Below, in pieces: positions 33,140-44,279 of a DNA stretch of 64,000 nucleotides; the first letter of the stretch is position 1; each line of letters opens with the position of its first letter. The notes under the pieces are model-generated. The model saw nothing but the letters and a program-made list of their open reading frames with translations, ran no database searches and was not told where the DNA came from. This stretch comes from Cristatella mucedo (taxonomy: Eukaryota; Bryozoa; Phylactolaemata; Cristatellidae). The translations under genes and the position numbers were made by a program. The stretch is taken from contig WPIO01000007.1 of the NCBI GenBank assembly GCA_009760855.2, positions 10,255,001-10,319,000 of the forward strand, given 5' to 3'.

Positions 33140-33400
33140 CAGATCCCCGCAATCTGCACTGACTCACAGTCAAGCATCGTATCGACTTTAAGGTTCTGTT
33201 GCTCACTTTTGGGTCACTTCATTCGCTTTTTCCGGCCTAATTATCAGAGCTGCTTCCCAATTATGCTAGGCGTCGCACCACTTGCAATTCTGACTCGTCA
33301 CTTAACTGAGCATCCAACAGATCACAAATCCTTTAGAGACTATGCCTTCATTTCATATGCTCCCAAACGTCTGGGACTCACTAGAGACTAATGAACTTCC
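33140..33400 (+). mobile_element. LINE family A fragment, degenerate
   Basis: Plus-strand remnant (TCAAGCATCGTATCGACTTT, later SYAPKRLGLTRD) of the C-terminal region, with no tail. The adjacent 33031-33139 is unassigned. Confidence 0.5.
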
Positions 33401-33424
33401 TCAGACTTAAAGACACATACAAAG

Positions 33425-36400
33425 TAGCTAATAATGTAATGTAATGTATCTCCATCTGTAACTCCACAAATCCATAAAGACTATGTAGGTGTTACGCAGG
33501 AGAGTTTCGTATAGCCCATTCACAGCCTAAGCGGCTTTCGGTACGCATAGCAGAGATAAGAGAGCAGTTGAGGTAGAGAGTAGCATGGAAGTAGCAGCTC
33601 AAGACCGCTGGAAAGGACGAGCCACAGTCGGCAGCAGGAGAGCAGTTGTTGTTGCGTAAGAAATGTGAAAGCGAGTTCCAGAGTCTAGGACCTGCAGAGC
33701 TAAAGCTTCTGCAACCAACGGCCTTTAAGCGGAGAAATGGAACAGCTAATTTATTGCCATGCAGGACCCAAGGAAGCTGAAACAGGTGCAACAGTTCAGC
33801 TAGGTATGGAAGAGGCAAGCAGTGGCGGACCTTGTGAGTCAGCATAAGAACTTTGCTCTGTATCCGTTGATCAACCGGCAACCATCCTAGCTCTTTTAGA
33901 AAAGGAGACACACGGTCAAAGCTCTGCGACTTGAAAACTAGAATTGCAGTCATATTCATAGCCATTTGCAGTGGCCTGGTTGGATTCTTTGGTAGCCCAG
34001 CCAAAAGGAAATTACAATAATCAAGCCGAGACAGAACTAAGGAGCTAGTTAAACTTTTTGCAGGCCACTGTGGAAGACAGCTCCTAATCTTAGCTAGGGA
34101 TCGGACGTGATGGCTACCTGTAGAAGCAGTCTTCTGAAATGAAGCTTTTAAATTTAAGCCACTGTCGAAAACGATACTTAAAGTTCGACCACGTAGTGAT
34201 GGTCGCACGACAGAATCACCGCTTAGAAGAGCAAAGCATTTTAATCCAGCTACACACTTAGGGTGTCCTACGAGCAGCAGCTCAATTTTTATTGTCATTT
34301 TAGTTTCAAGAAATTGTCTGACACCCAGGATCAAACATCGGCAAGGCGAGCATTCAGTTTATTAGTTACTGCAGCAGGCTCAGGCGGTCTGAATGACAAA
34401 TACTGCTGATATCGTCAGCATAAACGTGATATCCTATTCCATGGGCCTTATTCACTTTCCCCAGAATTGAGTATAAGTGGAGAACAGCAAGGGACCGAGG
34501 ACGAACCCTTGAGGGCCACAAGTGACCCGTCTCGTGGGTGAGACCTGACCCCACATGACACAGATTGAACACGATCAGACAAGTACAATTTAAACCATGC
34601 CAGTGCCTCGTCTGCCAGACCGATCGCTGTTCTAAATCGTTCAAGTAGGTTATCGTGATCCATGGTGTCGAAGGTAGCTGATAGATCTAGCGGAGCTAAG
34701 GCACTGACATTCCTGTCTTCGTTGTCACGTAGAATGTCATTTTTAACATGTAAGAGAGCACTTTCAGTGGAGTGCTGCCTTTTGAACCCTGATTGAAATG
34801 TTTGACATTTCATTCTTTTCAATATGTGCAACCAGCTGCTTAGTGACAATGTTTTCTAGAATCTTTGACAAGAAAAGAAGAAAGGAAACTGGGCGAAAGT
34901 TTGCAGGGTATTCTGTATATAATCCAGGCTTTTTAAGTATCGCTCTAACGATTGTCGATTTGAAGGACTTGAGTACGACTTCTTTTACCAAAGAAGCATT
35001 ACAAATCTTGGTTATGGCAGGTCTAAGTCAGTCTGCCAGTGAAGACCACAGAGATGATGGTATAGGGTCTTCAGGAGACAAGCTCTTTTTACGACACCTT
35101 ATTAAGGTAGCCACATTGCATGCAGAAACCTCAGAAAACCTTTTAAGGAAGGTCACAGGTTGTGATTCCACAACTGCTTTACTCGGAGGGGGCTTTATGG
35201 AGGCACGAATGTGCACAATGTTTTCCAGCAAAGAAGGCTGAAAACGTTTCGGCTGAGCCGTTAGTATCTGGGGAGTCAGAACTCTCAGCATTGACCAGTA
35301 AACAGTTTACTGTCTTATAAATCTGTTTAGGGTCCGATGGCAGGAATTCTGCTTTGGAGTAAAAAAAAGAAACACTGGCTTTTTTAAGCTTCTGGTTGTA
35401 AACTTGAAGGAAGTCTTTGAAATTGACTATAACTGCAGCAGACCCCGATTTCTTAAAACGACGTTAAAGCCTTCGCTTAACACGGAACATCTTTTTAAGT
35501 TTTTTTTGTAATTTGACAGGAATCTCCACGACTTTGTACACGGATAGAATGAACGGGAGCATGCTTGTCAAGAGCTCTCCTAAGTGTCATGTTCACTGCA
35601 TCAGTGAGGGTATCGAGGCTGTTGGTAGAGTCTGGATGCAGATCAAAAAGACCTGCAACATAAAAGATTTACAAAATGTGTCGATGCCAATACTTTTTAA
35701 GTTACGTTGCTGGACAAGTGTAACATTACCCTGTACGTACAACGGAGCAGGAACAGTAAACGAGGCCGAACCATGATCCGAGAGGGTCAATGGGCACACT
35801 ATAAGGTCAGTGGGGAAGACATCCTTAGTGATCACGAGATCTAGAATATGACCACCGACGTGGGTGGTATGATTAGCATGCTGGACCAAACCAAAATGCT
35901 ACGGATAGTCAAGAAATGAGCAGACCTGGAGAACAAACCAAAATTCTATGGATAGTCAAGAAATCAGCAGACCTGGCTGTTGATAGGATTGTCATCATGA
36001 ATGTTGAAGTCTCCAGCAATCAGTAACGGCCTGTCACACACAAATATTTTAGCAAGGAACTCCGAAAACTCTTCTATAAACAAGTTTAGACAGCCACAAG
36101 GAGGTCGGTATAACACAACAGTGAGAGGCATTGTCTTTGATGAGGACCTCAATGCAACTGATTCAAACGATGGCCCATGCGAAAAACTGCACATCTTATA
36201 GCCAAACGATTCACGAACAACAATTGCAACCCATCACCAACCTCGTCGCAACGTATGGACTGATAGAATGAGAGCCCGGGTGGGGTGGTTTCAGATATAC
36301 AGCTACTGGAAAAGGCATCATCCAAGTTTCGGTAAGCAGAAATGAATGCATCTAGCTTCTCCTCGACCACCTGACCGTAGATAAGTAACCTCTTGGTTTT

Positions 36401-36830
36401 TAGCGAGTGAACATTTAGTAGGCAGATTTTAAGAGGCTATCCAACAACTGCACGATGCCGATGAAGTGGCTTGTATTCAAGTCGGCGTGTAGCCGGCCCA
36501 GCAGACGCGGTCCCTTCGAATTTGAATTGGACCTTTGTTACGGCCGCCGGTCGACGTTTCACAACACGGCAGGTGAACTAATACCGAAACGAGTGCTATT
36601 CAGCATTTTAAACTTATGGATCGCGGGTTTGATAGCCGAGCTGTTGATAGGGCGAACGCAGGATGCAGAGAGGTTCTCACTGACCCGCCGATGAAGGTCC
36701 GCCGGGAGGTATCGACTAATGTCGACACTGCACCTTATGCTAAGCAAGTCCTGTTTTGTGTAGCATATCCGAGGACAGCTCACAAACAGTCGCAGTGAAG
36801 ATAGCGGAATACCTGAAGGTATCATGGAGA
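33425..36830 (-). mobile_element. LINE family B, copy B3, longest copy
   Basis: A nearly complete ORF2 on the minus strand, in about eight frame pieces. Start region LLNVHSLKTKRLL (about 36390). Endonuclease: VVLYRPPCGC, LLIAGDFNIHDDN (35964-36194), HVGGHILDLVITKD and LTLSDHGSASF (35593-35889). Reverse transcriptase: STIVRAILKKPGL, FQSGFKRQHSTESALLHV, LDLSATFDTMDHDNLLERF, GYHVYADDISSI (YADD). C-terminus 33492-34334. A GTAATGTAATGTA tail is at 33436-33448. The stretch 36430-36830 reads like the 5' part of the same element. Endonuclease and YADD residues are visible, but stops and frameshifts make it dead. Confidence 0.87.
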
Positions 36831-37700
36831 AATCAGGTAAAGGTCCACACCACGCTAGGAGTCACCGGAGGCTGCTCTCTAGCACGGGGAGGAAGTAACC
36901 CACCTATTCCTTAAGGCATGAACTCTGTGTCAGTGAGAATCGCCATGTGCATAGAAAGACATTCAGTACCCTACGGGTTCTATAAAAATGCCATTATTAA
37001 TTAAATCAACTAGAAATAAATCTTGTCATTTGAGTGGACACTTAAAAAAACACCCACTTGCAATCCAAATTATGTAATAGACTGACGTCAATATTCCCTT
37101 GAAGCTTTCCAGTAACAAGCTCTTAGTATGTGTGAACACCAACTTTCAAAAGGGCTGACTTAATAATTGACCTAAACACCACAGACAGAAAAGCCATCAA
37201 ACAGCATGCTGAAAGAACCATGCATAAGCTCGGCAACAAGGACACCAGCTGTTAGGCATAGGACATGTATACCTTTTGAGCAATAAAGAGGATGTAGCAC
37301 AAACAGCATAGGCATGACTACAGAATATGCATTATTCCAATACAGGCCACAGGGATCGATGGACAACACATGACCAGGGGTGTCAGAAAAGGCCTTGAAG
37401 ACGTGTCTTAAGACAATTATGTGTTAAGACACTTCCTGATGTCTTAGGCATGGTACAATGTCAGTTGCAACGTTTGCAACAGACGAACCTTAATCTCACT
37501 ACCGCAATGGCAAGAAGAAGTGCAAGGAAAGTTACTACAGTCTAGACGAGATATCTCAAATACATGGAGTAACTTGGCAGTGGTACCTCTATCTAAGCAT
37601 ACTCAAGACTTTTGCACTGATATGTTGCTGCAACTAGGTAGTGTTGACTGCGAAACAAAAGTAGTTTATGCATGCAGCTGGAGCAAGCAAGGCAAAGATA
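36831..37700. other. EDC4 intron, no feature seen
   Basis: No exon or repeat family recognised. Fragments at 37500-37640 (ctacagtctagacgagatatc, ctatctaagcatactcaag) look like a decayed family-A LINE piece on the minus strand. Confidence 0.4.
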
Positions 37701-37706
37701 TCTCAC

Positions 37707-37908
37707 CTTGCTAGGGAGCGGTGAAGCTGTGACTCGGCATTACTTTGCTGTTGAACTGTACTTGCAAGCCGTGCGCGACTTTCCTGTATCTCGGATGAGG
37801 CTGTACGTGCATCCTTGCAAAGTTCATCGATCTGTGAGCTAAATACTGCTTGCGAATTCGTTTGGCGAAGCCTCAGGTTCTCGAACTGTGCCTGAGTCTC
37901 TTTAACAT
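37707..37908 (-). CDS. EDC4: EDC4 exon, coiled-coil
   Basis: 202-bp exon, acceptor TTTTACCTTAG, donor CAAG then GTGAGA. It completes the T|AT codon (Tyr) after GTQE and encodes VKETQAQFENLRLRQTNSQA followed by long heptad-like stretches (QESRARLASTVQQQSNAESQ). This is the equivalent of the helical segment between GTQEY and the final domain of EDC4. It is poorly conserved in sequence, and the identification rests on phase, position and helical character. Confidence 0.88.
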
Positions 37909-38018
37909 CTAAGGTAAAAGGGAATCATTAATAAATTAATAAATACCAAAAAGCACATCCCTCATTGGTCGACAGCTTGATCCACAAACCGACCACAAAC
38001 TTCTGCCATGCGACTCAC

Positions 38019-38184
38019 ATTCTTGGGTACCACTTTGGAAAACCGAGTTCAGCTGCTGAAACATTTTTTTAGTTGAGTTTTCAAATGAAGGCAGAACGGT
38101 CTGGTGCATAACGTCTTTGTATGCTCCCATCACAGACCCTTGGACTGCGCTCCCCACGGCTTCAGCAATAGTGCTAATTGTTTG
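38019..38184 (-). CDS. EDC4: EDC4 exon, MFQQ-GTQE segment
   Basis: 166-bp exon, acceptor GTCTTGCAG, donor AAT then GTGAGT. It encodes QTISTIAEAVGSAVQGSVMG, AYKDVMHQTVLPSFENSTKK and MFQQLNSVFQSGTQE. The pattern AYRE-VVLPAFEKS-MFQQIN--F-GTQE is a hallmark of animal EDC4. It starts in phase 0 and ends one base into a Tyr codon. Confidence 0.95.
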
Positions 38185-38411
38185 CTGCAAGACACATCAA
38201 AGTGGCTACTAGCATCAAACACAGGCAGAATAAGCACAGTAGTTCTAGATGGTTTGAGGCTGCTATTGACATACAAGTTGGACTAAAGTGCTTGCCATGG
38301 CTGGCAAGCACATGATGTCGAGCATGACACACAAAAGACAATTTCAGAAACCACAATGCAGAAAGGTTATAAGTGATACGCCTAGGTGACTCAGACAAGA
38401 CTGTAACATAC

Positions 38412-38527
38412 CCTAGAATTAACCAGGCCTGCCAGATGTTCCTTGACAGCCACATCACTTGCTGCAAGTCTTTCAGCTACAATGGCTGGGAGTTCTTTGC
38501 GCACCATGTCTGTTAGGTTCTGCAAAC
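38412..38527 (-). CDS. EDC4: EDC4 exon, helical segment
   Basis: 116-bp exon, acceptor GTTTCTGTAG, donor AGG then GTATGT. It encodes LQNLTDMVRKELPAIVAERL and AASDVAVKEHLAGLVNSR, aligned with the VSRSLEPMAGQLSNSVATKL-SMKENISKLL region of vertebrate EDC4 by position and heptad pattern. Phases fit on both sides. Confidence 0.9.
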
Positions 38528-38696
38528 CTACAGAAACAGTAGCATCATCCACTTGGCCTGCTTTGACCAGGCAAGCAAGCACTTCAGACACATCATGTTA
38601 CATTAGTTCGTTTAATGTACTCCTTCAGCAGCCACGCTCTAGTTCGCTTAACAAGCAAGACCTGGTTCTCCAAGTCAAAGAGAAACAAGACCTTAC

Positions 38697-38807
38697 CTGG
38701 AGACACCGCCTTCTTCACCTCATTGCCAATAGCTCTTTCCAACACCGTCTTTGCATCTGACGTTGTCCGTTGAACGGCTGCACCAACATTTTGCATCAGC
38801 TGAAGAT
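38697..38807 (-). CDS. EDC4: EDC4 exon, helical segment
   Basis: 111-bp exon, acceptor CGTCCTAG, donor CCAG then GTAAGG. It encodes DLQLMQNVGAAVQRTTSDAK and TVLERAIGNEVKKAVSP. The ERAI-NEVKKAVSP stretch matches ERSIRDEIKKTVPP of vertebrate EDC4. Confidence 0.93.
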
Positions 38808-39397
38808 CTAGGACGACGACAAAGTCAAGTTATGCAATCAAGCCGATTGCAAGCTATAATCGATTGTACAGTAATTTCTAAATAAAGAGCAACGGAAGGC
38901 CATCAGCTGTGGGACTGAAGGCCTAAACAGATTTTCGTTTTGAACAAGAACGATCCTGCAACCTCCCGAGTTACTGATACAGTGCTCCACCGATCGAGCT
39001 ATCGAGACTACCGTTCCTGCAGCACTCAACACCGAGCTATAAAGCCTCAAATTGTAAATCGCCACTCGTGCTCGAGCAGAATCACAGTGTACTGCATGAA
39101 TGATTGCTAGAGAGCTTAAACCCAGCCTGACTTACGTGGGTCCAGGAAACTAGGGGAAATCCACACGAGCAGTCGCTATCGTGCCCTTGACAACCTGCGA
39201 AGTGGCACGAGTATTGAGATATCACGATGACAAAATTGCATGAGTCGTGCACACAACAAACAGGCAAAAACACAGAGAAAAGTAATAGCCTTTGATCCGT
39301 ATACAGTGCTCAACAATGGCAGCCCACAGGTGATCATACCGAAGTTGTGCTACATGTAGGACCACAAAATTGCTGCAGAGGCTTGCTATGGACTTAC

Positions 39398-39647
39398 CAC
39401 GCTGAACGGTAGCATCGACCACAGTGTCAAGTTTGCTGGCAACACCGAATTCCATCCTCTCGAATGATCGAAGCAAGTTCTGTGTAGTTTCAGCAAACGT
39501 GGGGACGGAGTTCACAACATGGTGCTGAAGCTGTTGGAGCTGCTGCTGGAGCTGGAGCAGCAGCTGCTGGTGTGAGAGCTGGGTGGCCTGCTGTTCCTGC
39601 CTCATCAAATGCAAATCTCTGTTCTGAGCCTGTACCAGTCGAAGAAG
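39398..39647 (-). CDS. EDC4: EDC4 exon, Gln-rich coiled-coil
   Basis: 250-bp exon, acceptor TTCATTTGCAG, donor CGTG then GTAAGT. It encodes LLRLVQAQNRDLHLMRQEQQ, a Gln/Leu-rich run of heptads (LSHQQLLLQLQQQLQQLQHH), then FERMEFGVASKLDTVVDATV. It corresponds to the QQQRELAELRHSQEELLQRL coiled-coil region of vertebrate EDC4. The long Gln run is more pronounced than in vertebrates. The upstream intron of 8.2 kb is full of LINEs. Confidence 0.92.
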
Positions 39648-39954
39648 CTGCAAATGAAATCCAGATTAACGATTCAGTATGAGTAGCATGTGCAAGCAGG
39701 CAAAAACTTGCTAGTACCAAAACTGCTTTGAATATGTATAAAAAAAAAGTCACGAAGCACTCAATGAACATGATTGCCGAGGCTTGCCCTGAAAGTCATG
39801 CAAGTGGAGCGTACATCGGCTTGAGTGTCACATACGGTGTCGTTGTGAACGATACCTGGCTCAAATCAACGAATTTCCCGAATATAACCGATGTACCATG
39901 GCAGGTCTCCTTCAACTAAACCCCTATATCAATCAAAACTGGTGGCAAAGTCGC

Positions 39955-41366
39955 TTAGTTGTCACATGTTCTTCCCTCAATTTTAAACCGTTTTCAGTAT
40001 CCTCAAAGTAATCTTTCGAATCTCTGGTTTTGAGTTCTTCCAACAAGCTACTAATGATGGTTGTAATCTATCGCCCCTCAGGTATCAAGTCGTCTTTATC
40101 TCTGATCTCATTTAGATTATGCGTAAAAGAAACCAATCAACTCTAGTTTCGGGTGATTTGAACCTTCACTCCGACAACTTTACTGATTCCTGAAGTTCGG
40201 CATTTCGTGCTATGACTGACTCATTTCCTTTTGTGGCTTGTTTGCATGACCCTACTCGCAACAAGGGTCACACAATCGATCAAGGGTTCTCCAACAAGTG
40301 TTATCATCCCATTGTACTACCAAATCCTGCCCATCTGATCACATGCGGATCTCATTCAGTCTTCAACGTGTGTCCTCCTCCACAACCAAAGTCATCTGTG
40401 AATTGCAAAACAACAAGACCCTTGACATCGATGCTGTCCGTGCGAGAATATCTGCCTGGCCTCTCCTACTCAGTTCCCCTGAGATCTGTCATCTTTGGTA
40501 GATAGCTACAACACGACACTAGCTGACACGCTCAACGAGTTTGCACCTCTCACTAAGTGCACTGTGCGCCCTCGCCCAGATGGCCTATGGTTTACCACAG
40601 ACATTAAACTAGCTAGGTCTACGAAGCACAAGCTTGAAAAAACAGAAAAAAGATCAGGACTGACTGTCCATCGACAGGCATACGGGACTACTATAGGTCG
40701 TACCGATCGATCCTAGCAAAGGCCAAGTCTAGCTTCTATAAAAAACATTGTCGACGCACAGATGCACAATCCAAAAATGCTGATGTCAACGATCAATCAC
40801 CTTAACAGCTCCTAGGTTAGCTCCTTACCTAGTGATCCCTGTGATGATCTAGCTGATCGCTTCTCTAGCTTCATTGTCAACAAGAAAAACAAGATCAGGG
40901 TCCATCCCGAAGATGGCAGCATCCCCCATAAAATGCTGATACCCTCAATTCCATATTGCACCCGAATGTCTACGTTCAAGGTCACTAGTGATCTAGTCCT
41001 AAGTTCATATCCCAACCAAAGCAGACAACAAGTCGTCTGGACCCTACTCCCACTGTCCTGCCCCTCCGTTGCATTGAACTGCTGCTGCCATGCCTAACCA
41101 ACATCATTAATATGTCACTAGCCTCAGGCCATGTCCCAGCACCTTTCAAAAAAGTTGTAGTCAGGCCACTACTCAAGAAAGCGACACTAGACCAAGAGGA
41201 CTTGAGCAATTACCACCCAGTCTACCTTCTACCATTCCTATCAAAGACACTGGAATGAGTCGTGGCAGACCAGCTGAACTCATAAATCGAAACTCCAAAC
41301 CTTGCTAGTAAGTTCCAATCTGGTATTTAGAGCTAATCCCTCCACAGACTCGGCATTGCTTCGGGT
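39955..41366 (+). mobile_element. LINE family A, copy A10, endonuclease to RT start
   Basis: Plus-strand endonuclease remnants (VVIYRPSG, LLVSGDLNLHSDN), the linker DSYNTTLADTLNEFAPLTKC and PRPDGLWFTTDIKLARSTKH, and then the beginning of reverse transcriptase (VVVRPLLKKATL at about 41155). Stops and frameshifts throughout. Truncated on the right where a minus-strand family-B LINE begins. It preserves the uninterrupted site (about 40700-40720) of the SINE insertion seen in copy A5. Confidence 0.82.
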
Positions 41367-41367
41367 G

Positions 41368-42470
41368 TATGTAATGCATCTCCTTCTGTAACTCCAGAAA
41401 GTCAACAAAGACTATGTGGGTGTTACGCAGGAGAGTTTTGCATAGCCCATTCACAGCCTAAGCAGCTTTCGGTACACATTCGGTAGCCAACAGACTTCGT
41501 CTCACGCAACAAAGAGAAAGTTGGAAGCATAGCTGAGTCAGGAGGGCAGTTGAGGTAGTGAGTTGCATGGAAGTAGTAGCTCAGGATCGCTGAAAAGGAT
41601 GTGCCATAGTCGGCAGCAGGAGAGTAGTTGTAGTTGTGTAAGAATTGTGGAAGTGAGTTCCACAGTCTAGGACCTGCGGAGCTAAAGCTTCTGTCGCCAA
41701 CGGTCTTTAAGCAGAGAAATGGAATAGCTAATTTATTGCCATAGAGGACCCGAGGAAGCTGAAACAGGTGCAACAGTTCAGCTAGGTATGGAAGAGGCAA
41801 GCAGTGGCGGACCTTGTGAGTCAGCATAAGAACTTTGCTCTGTATCTGCTGCTCAACCGGCATCCATCCTAGCTCTTTTAGCAAAGGAGACACGTGGTCA
41901 AACCTCTGGGACTTGAAGACGAGCCTTGCAGCCATATTCATAGTCAGCTGCAGTGACCTAGTTGCTTTCTTTGGTAGCCCAGCCAAAAGGGAATTACAAT
42001 AATCAAGCCGAGACAGAACTAAGAAGCTAGTTAAAATTTTGTTTTACAAGCCACTGGGGAAGACAGCTCCTAATCTTTGATATGGATAGGACGTGATGGC
42101 TAGCTGTAGAAGCAGTCTTTTGAATGAAGCTTTTAAAATTGAGGCAGCTGTCAAAAACGACACCCAAATTTCGAGCACGTAGTGATGGTCACACGACAGC
42201 ATCACCTATTAGAAGAGCAAAGCCTTTTAATCCAGCCACATGCTTAGGGTGTCCTATGAGCAGCAGTTTGGTTTTATCGCCATTTAATTTCAAGAAGTTT
42301 TCCGACATCCGGTATCGAATGTCCAAGGCAAGTATTCAGTTTCTCAGTTGCTGCAGCAGATTCCGAAGGTTTGAATGACAAATACAGCTGAGTAACGTCA
42401 GCATAAAAGTGATATCCTATTCCATGGGCATTAATCACTTAGGCATGCAGATTGTTTTGCTCGATCGTTT
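41368..42470 (-). mobile_element. LINE family B, copy B4
   Basis: Minus-strand C-terminus in one open frame (41423-41986): NMAARLVFKSQRFDHVSPLL, SLPQFLHNYNYSPAADYGTS, ending CEWAMQNSPA. Upstream, decayed RT thumb sequence (NLGVVFD-type, LVGHPK) runs to about 42460. The 3' family end is at 41368-41440. Confidence 0.82.
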
Positions 42471-42905
42471 GGCAGTATTTGATACTATTGATCACAAGTC
42501 CTTCTTGAGTGCCTCTCATCTTGCCTGGGCACCACGGGCACTGCATTGCAATGGCTCAGGTCGTGAAGACCAACAGACATTATGACGTCCTCTGACTTGA
42601 CGACACTTGAAAAGAAGCTTAAAATGCACTCGGTTGTCACAGCATTTAGTGGGTCCTTGCGATTAATCTTTAGTGTGCTTATGCGACCTGACAGTGCGCA
42701 TGCAAACACTACCCATGTTGTACATATTTATGCTAAGCATGACACCCCTAACCAAGTCAAGCAAGTTGACATTGTTAATGTCACTACTAATCACATTTGC
42801 TCATGCTTTTCATTTACAGCAAATGTAAAGTGCCTATAAGGATATTGAGTTCTCTGAGGGTGCTATACAAATCTAATATTATTATTAATACAGCTATAAA
42901 TAAAA
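42471..42905 (+). mobile_element. LINE family A, copy A11, 3' end
   Basis: A plus-strand FDTIDHKSFLS-like remnant jumps to the C-terminal end (TSSDLTTLEKKLKMH), then a 3' UTR with GTGCCTATAAGGATATTGAG and an ATTATTATTAAT tail (42880-42892). Large internal deletion. Confidence 0.75.
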
Positions 42906-42949
42906 AACAACTGGTTGTGGTCAAGCTACTAGTGCACGTTATTCACTAA

Positions 42950-43810
42950 CAATTTCAAACTGCCTACGGTTCCCCTCGAAACAGACCTTCGAATCTTTTG
43001 TGCTAAATTCCTCCAACAACAAGCTCATAATCGTAATATTTTAACGCTCTCTTCACCAGGTACCAAGACTTGCCTTATTTAAGATTTCCATGATCCCATT
43101 TCGATTCTACGTGTTGGAAATTACCCCTTTATTGGACTGGATAATCATAAAATGCATTTCGATAACCCAGCTGACCCTGTCCATGCCGAATTTTAAGCAG
43201 TCGATGATCTATTTTCTCTCACGGCTCATGTGCAAGGCCACACTGACAACAAAGAGGTCATACTTTCAATAAAATATCCTCCCACGATTGCTAATTCCAC
43301 ATCAACTATTACCAAATTATGCTTTTCTGACCAATTGTAAGCGTTTTTCACTCTACCGAATGTATTATCCCTTCGCTAAAAGACATAAAAAAATCGCAAA
43401 CACCTTAAGAATTTTGGCACACGGCAGGTGATAGCAAAAATATCTCACACGCCCCAATGCACAATCCTCCATTTGGCTCTCACAGGTAGAATGCTACAAT
43501 ATGGCCCATGCCGATGTTCTGGATGAGTTAACACCAAGGACTATGTTAAATGCACACTCACCCAGGTGGTCTATTATTTACTGCAGACAATAAACTATCA
43601 AGGACCACAAGCTGTAAACTTGAAATAGCATAGAAAAAACGGACAGACAATCCAGCGGCTAAATTACAACAGCTGTTGAAGGTCTCACCCATCCAGCATA
43701 AGTAAGGCCAAGTCAAACTGCGATTAAAATATACTTGAATTATGCATGCGCAATCAAAAATATCAAAAATACCAATGTCGACCATCAGCCACATCAGTGG
43801 CAGCGCCAAT
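42950..43810 (+). mobile_element. LINE family A, endonuclease-region fragment A12
   Basis: Heavily decayed plus-strand stretch with LINE-A-like phrases (NNKLIIV-type, a DNH-type motif around 43140, ADVLDELTPRTML near 43500, and a DKLSRTTSCKLEIA-like segment near 43590). It corresponds to the endonuclease and linker. Identification is by order and spacing rather than by long matches. Confidence 0.5.
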
Positions 43811-44270
43811 ATTTTCATCTGGGGGACAAGACATGCAACATTCTTATGCAGGGAGTGAGACCGGAGATTTTCAAGTAGGAGGGGCTAGACCCGAAATTAA
43901 TGTAAAATTACAGCACAAAATCATTGTTTATTCGACCCGAACTCAGCGGTTGCTAAAGGGTGCGTGACGACTGCATCTGAGCATACGCTTGGGCGGCATG
44001 AAGCTTTTGATCTCGTAGGTATACAAACGACAGGCACCGCTCAGAGGAGCCCACTAGGAGTTAACAAGTGGAATTAATACATAACTTCTTCATTGGTAAC
44101 GGTCGAATAGAATGCGCTCGAATAGAATACAGGGCGGCTCAGGTCACTACCCTGCTGTTGGGGGAGGGGAAATGATCCCTGGGGCTCAACAACTAAGCCA
44201 TATCCTGCTATCAAGTCAGCTCCATACCAAGTAACTTTTGCATTGATCTAGCGGATCGTTTATAGCTTTT
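43811..44270. other. EDC4 intron, unassigned
   Basis: Contains a poly-G-rich stretch (44158-44168) and GGTTGCTAAAGGGTGCGTG, which recurs in part (CGGTTGCTAAAGGGGC) at the right edge near 63928. No element could be named. Confidence 0.35.
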
Positions 44271-44279
44271 TTGTTATCA

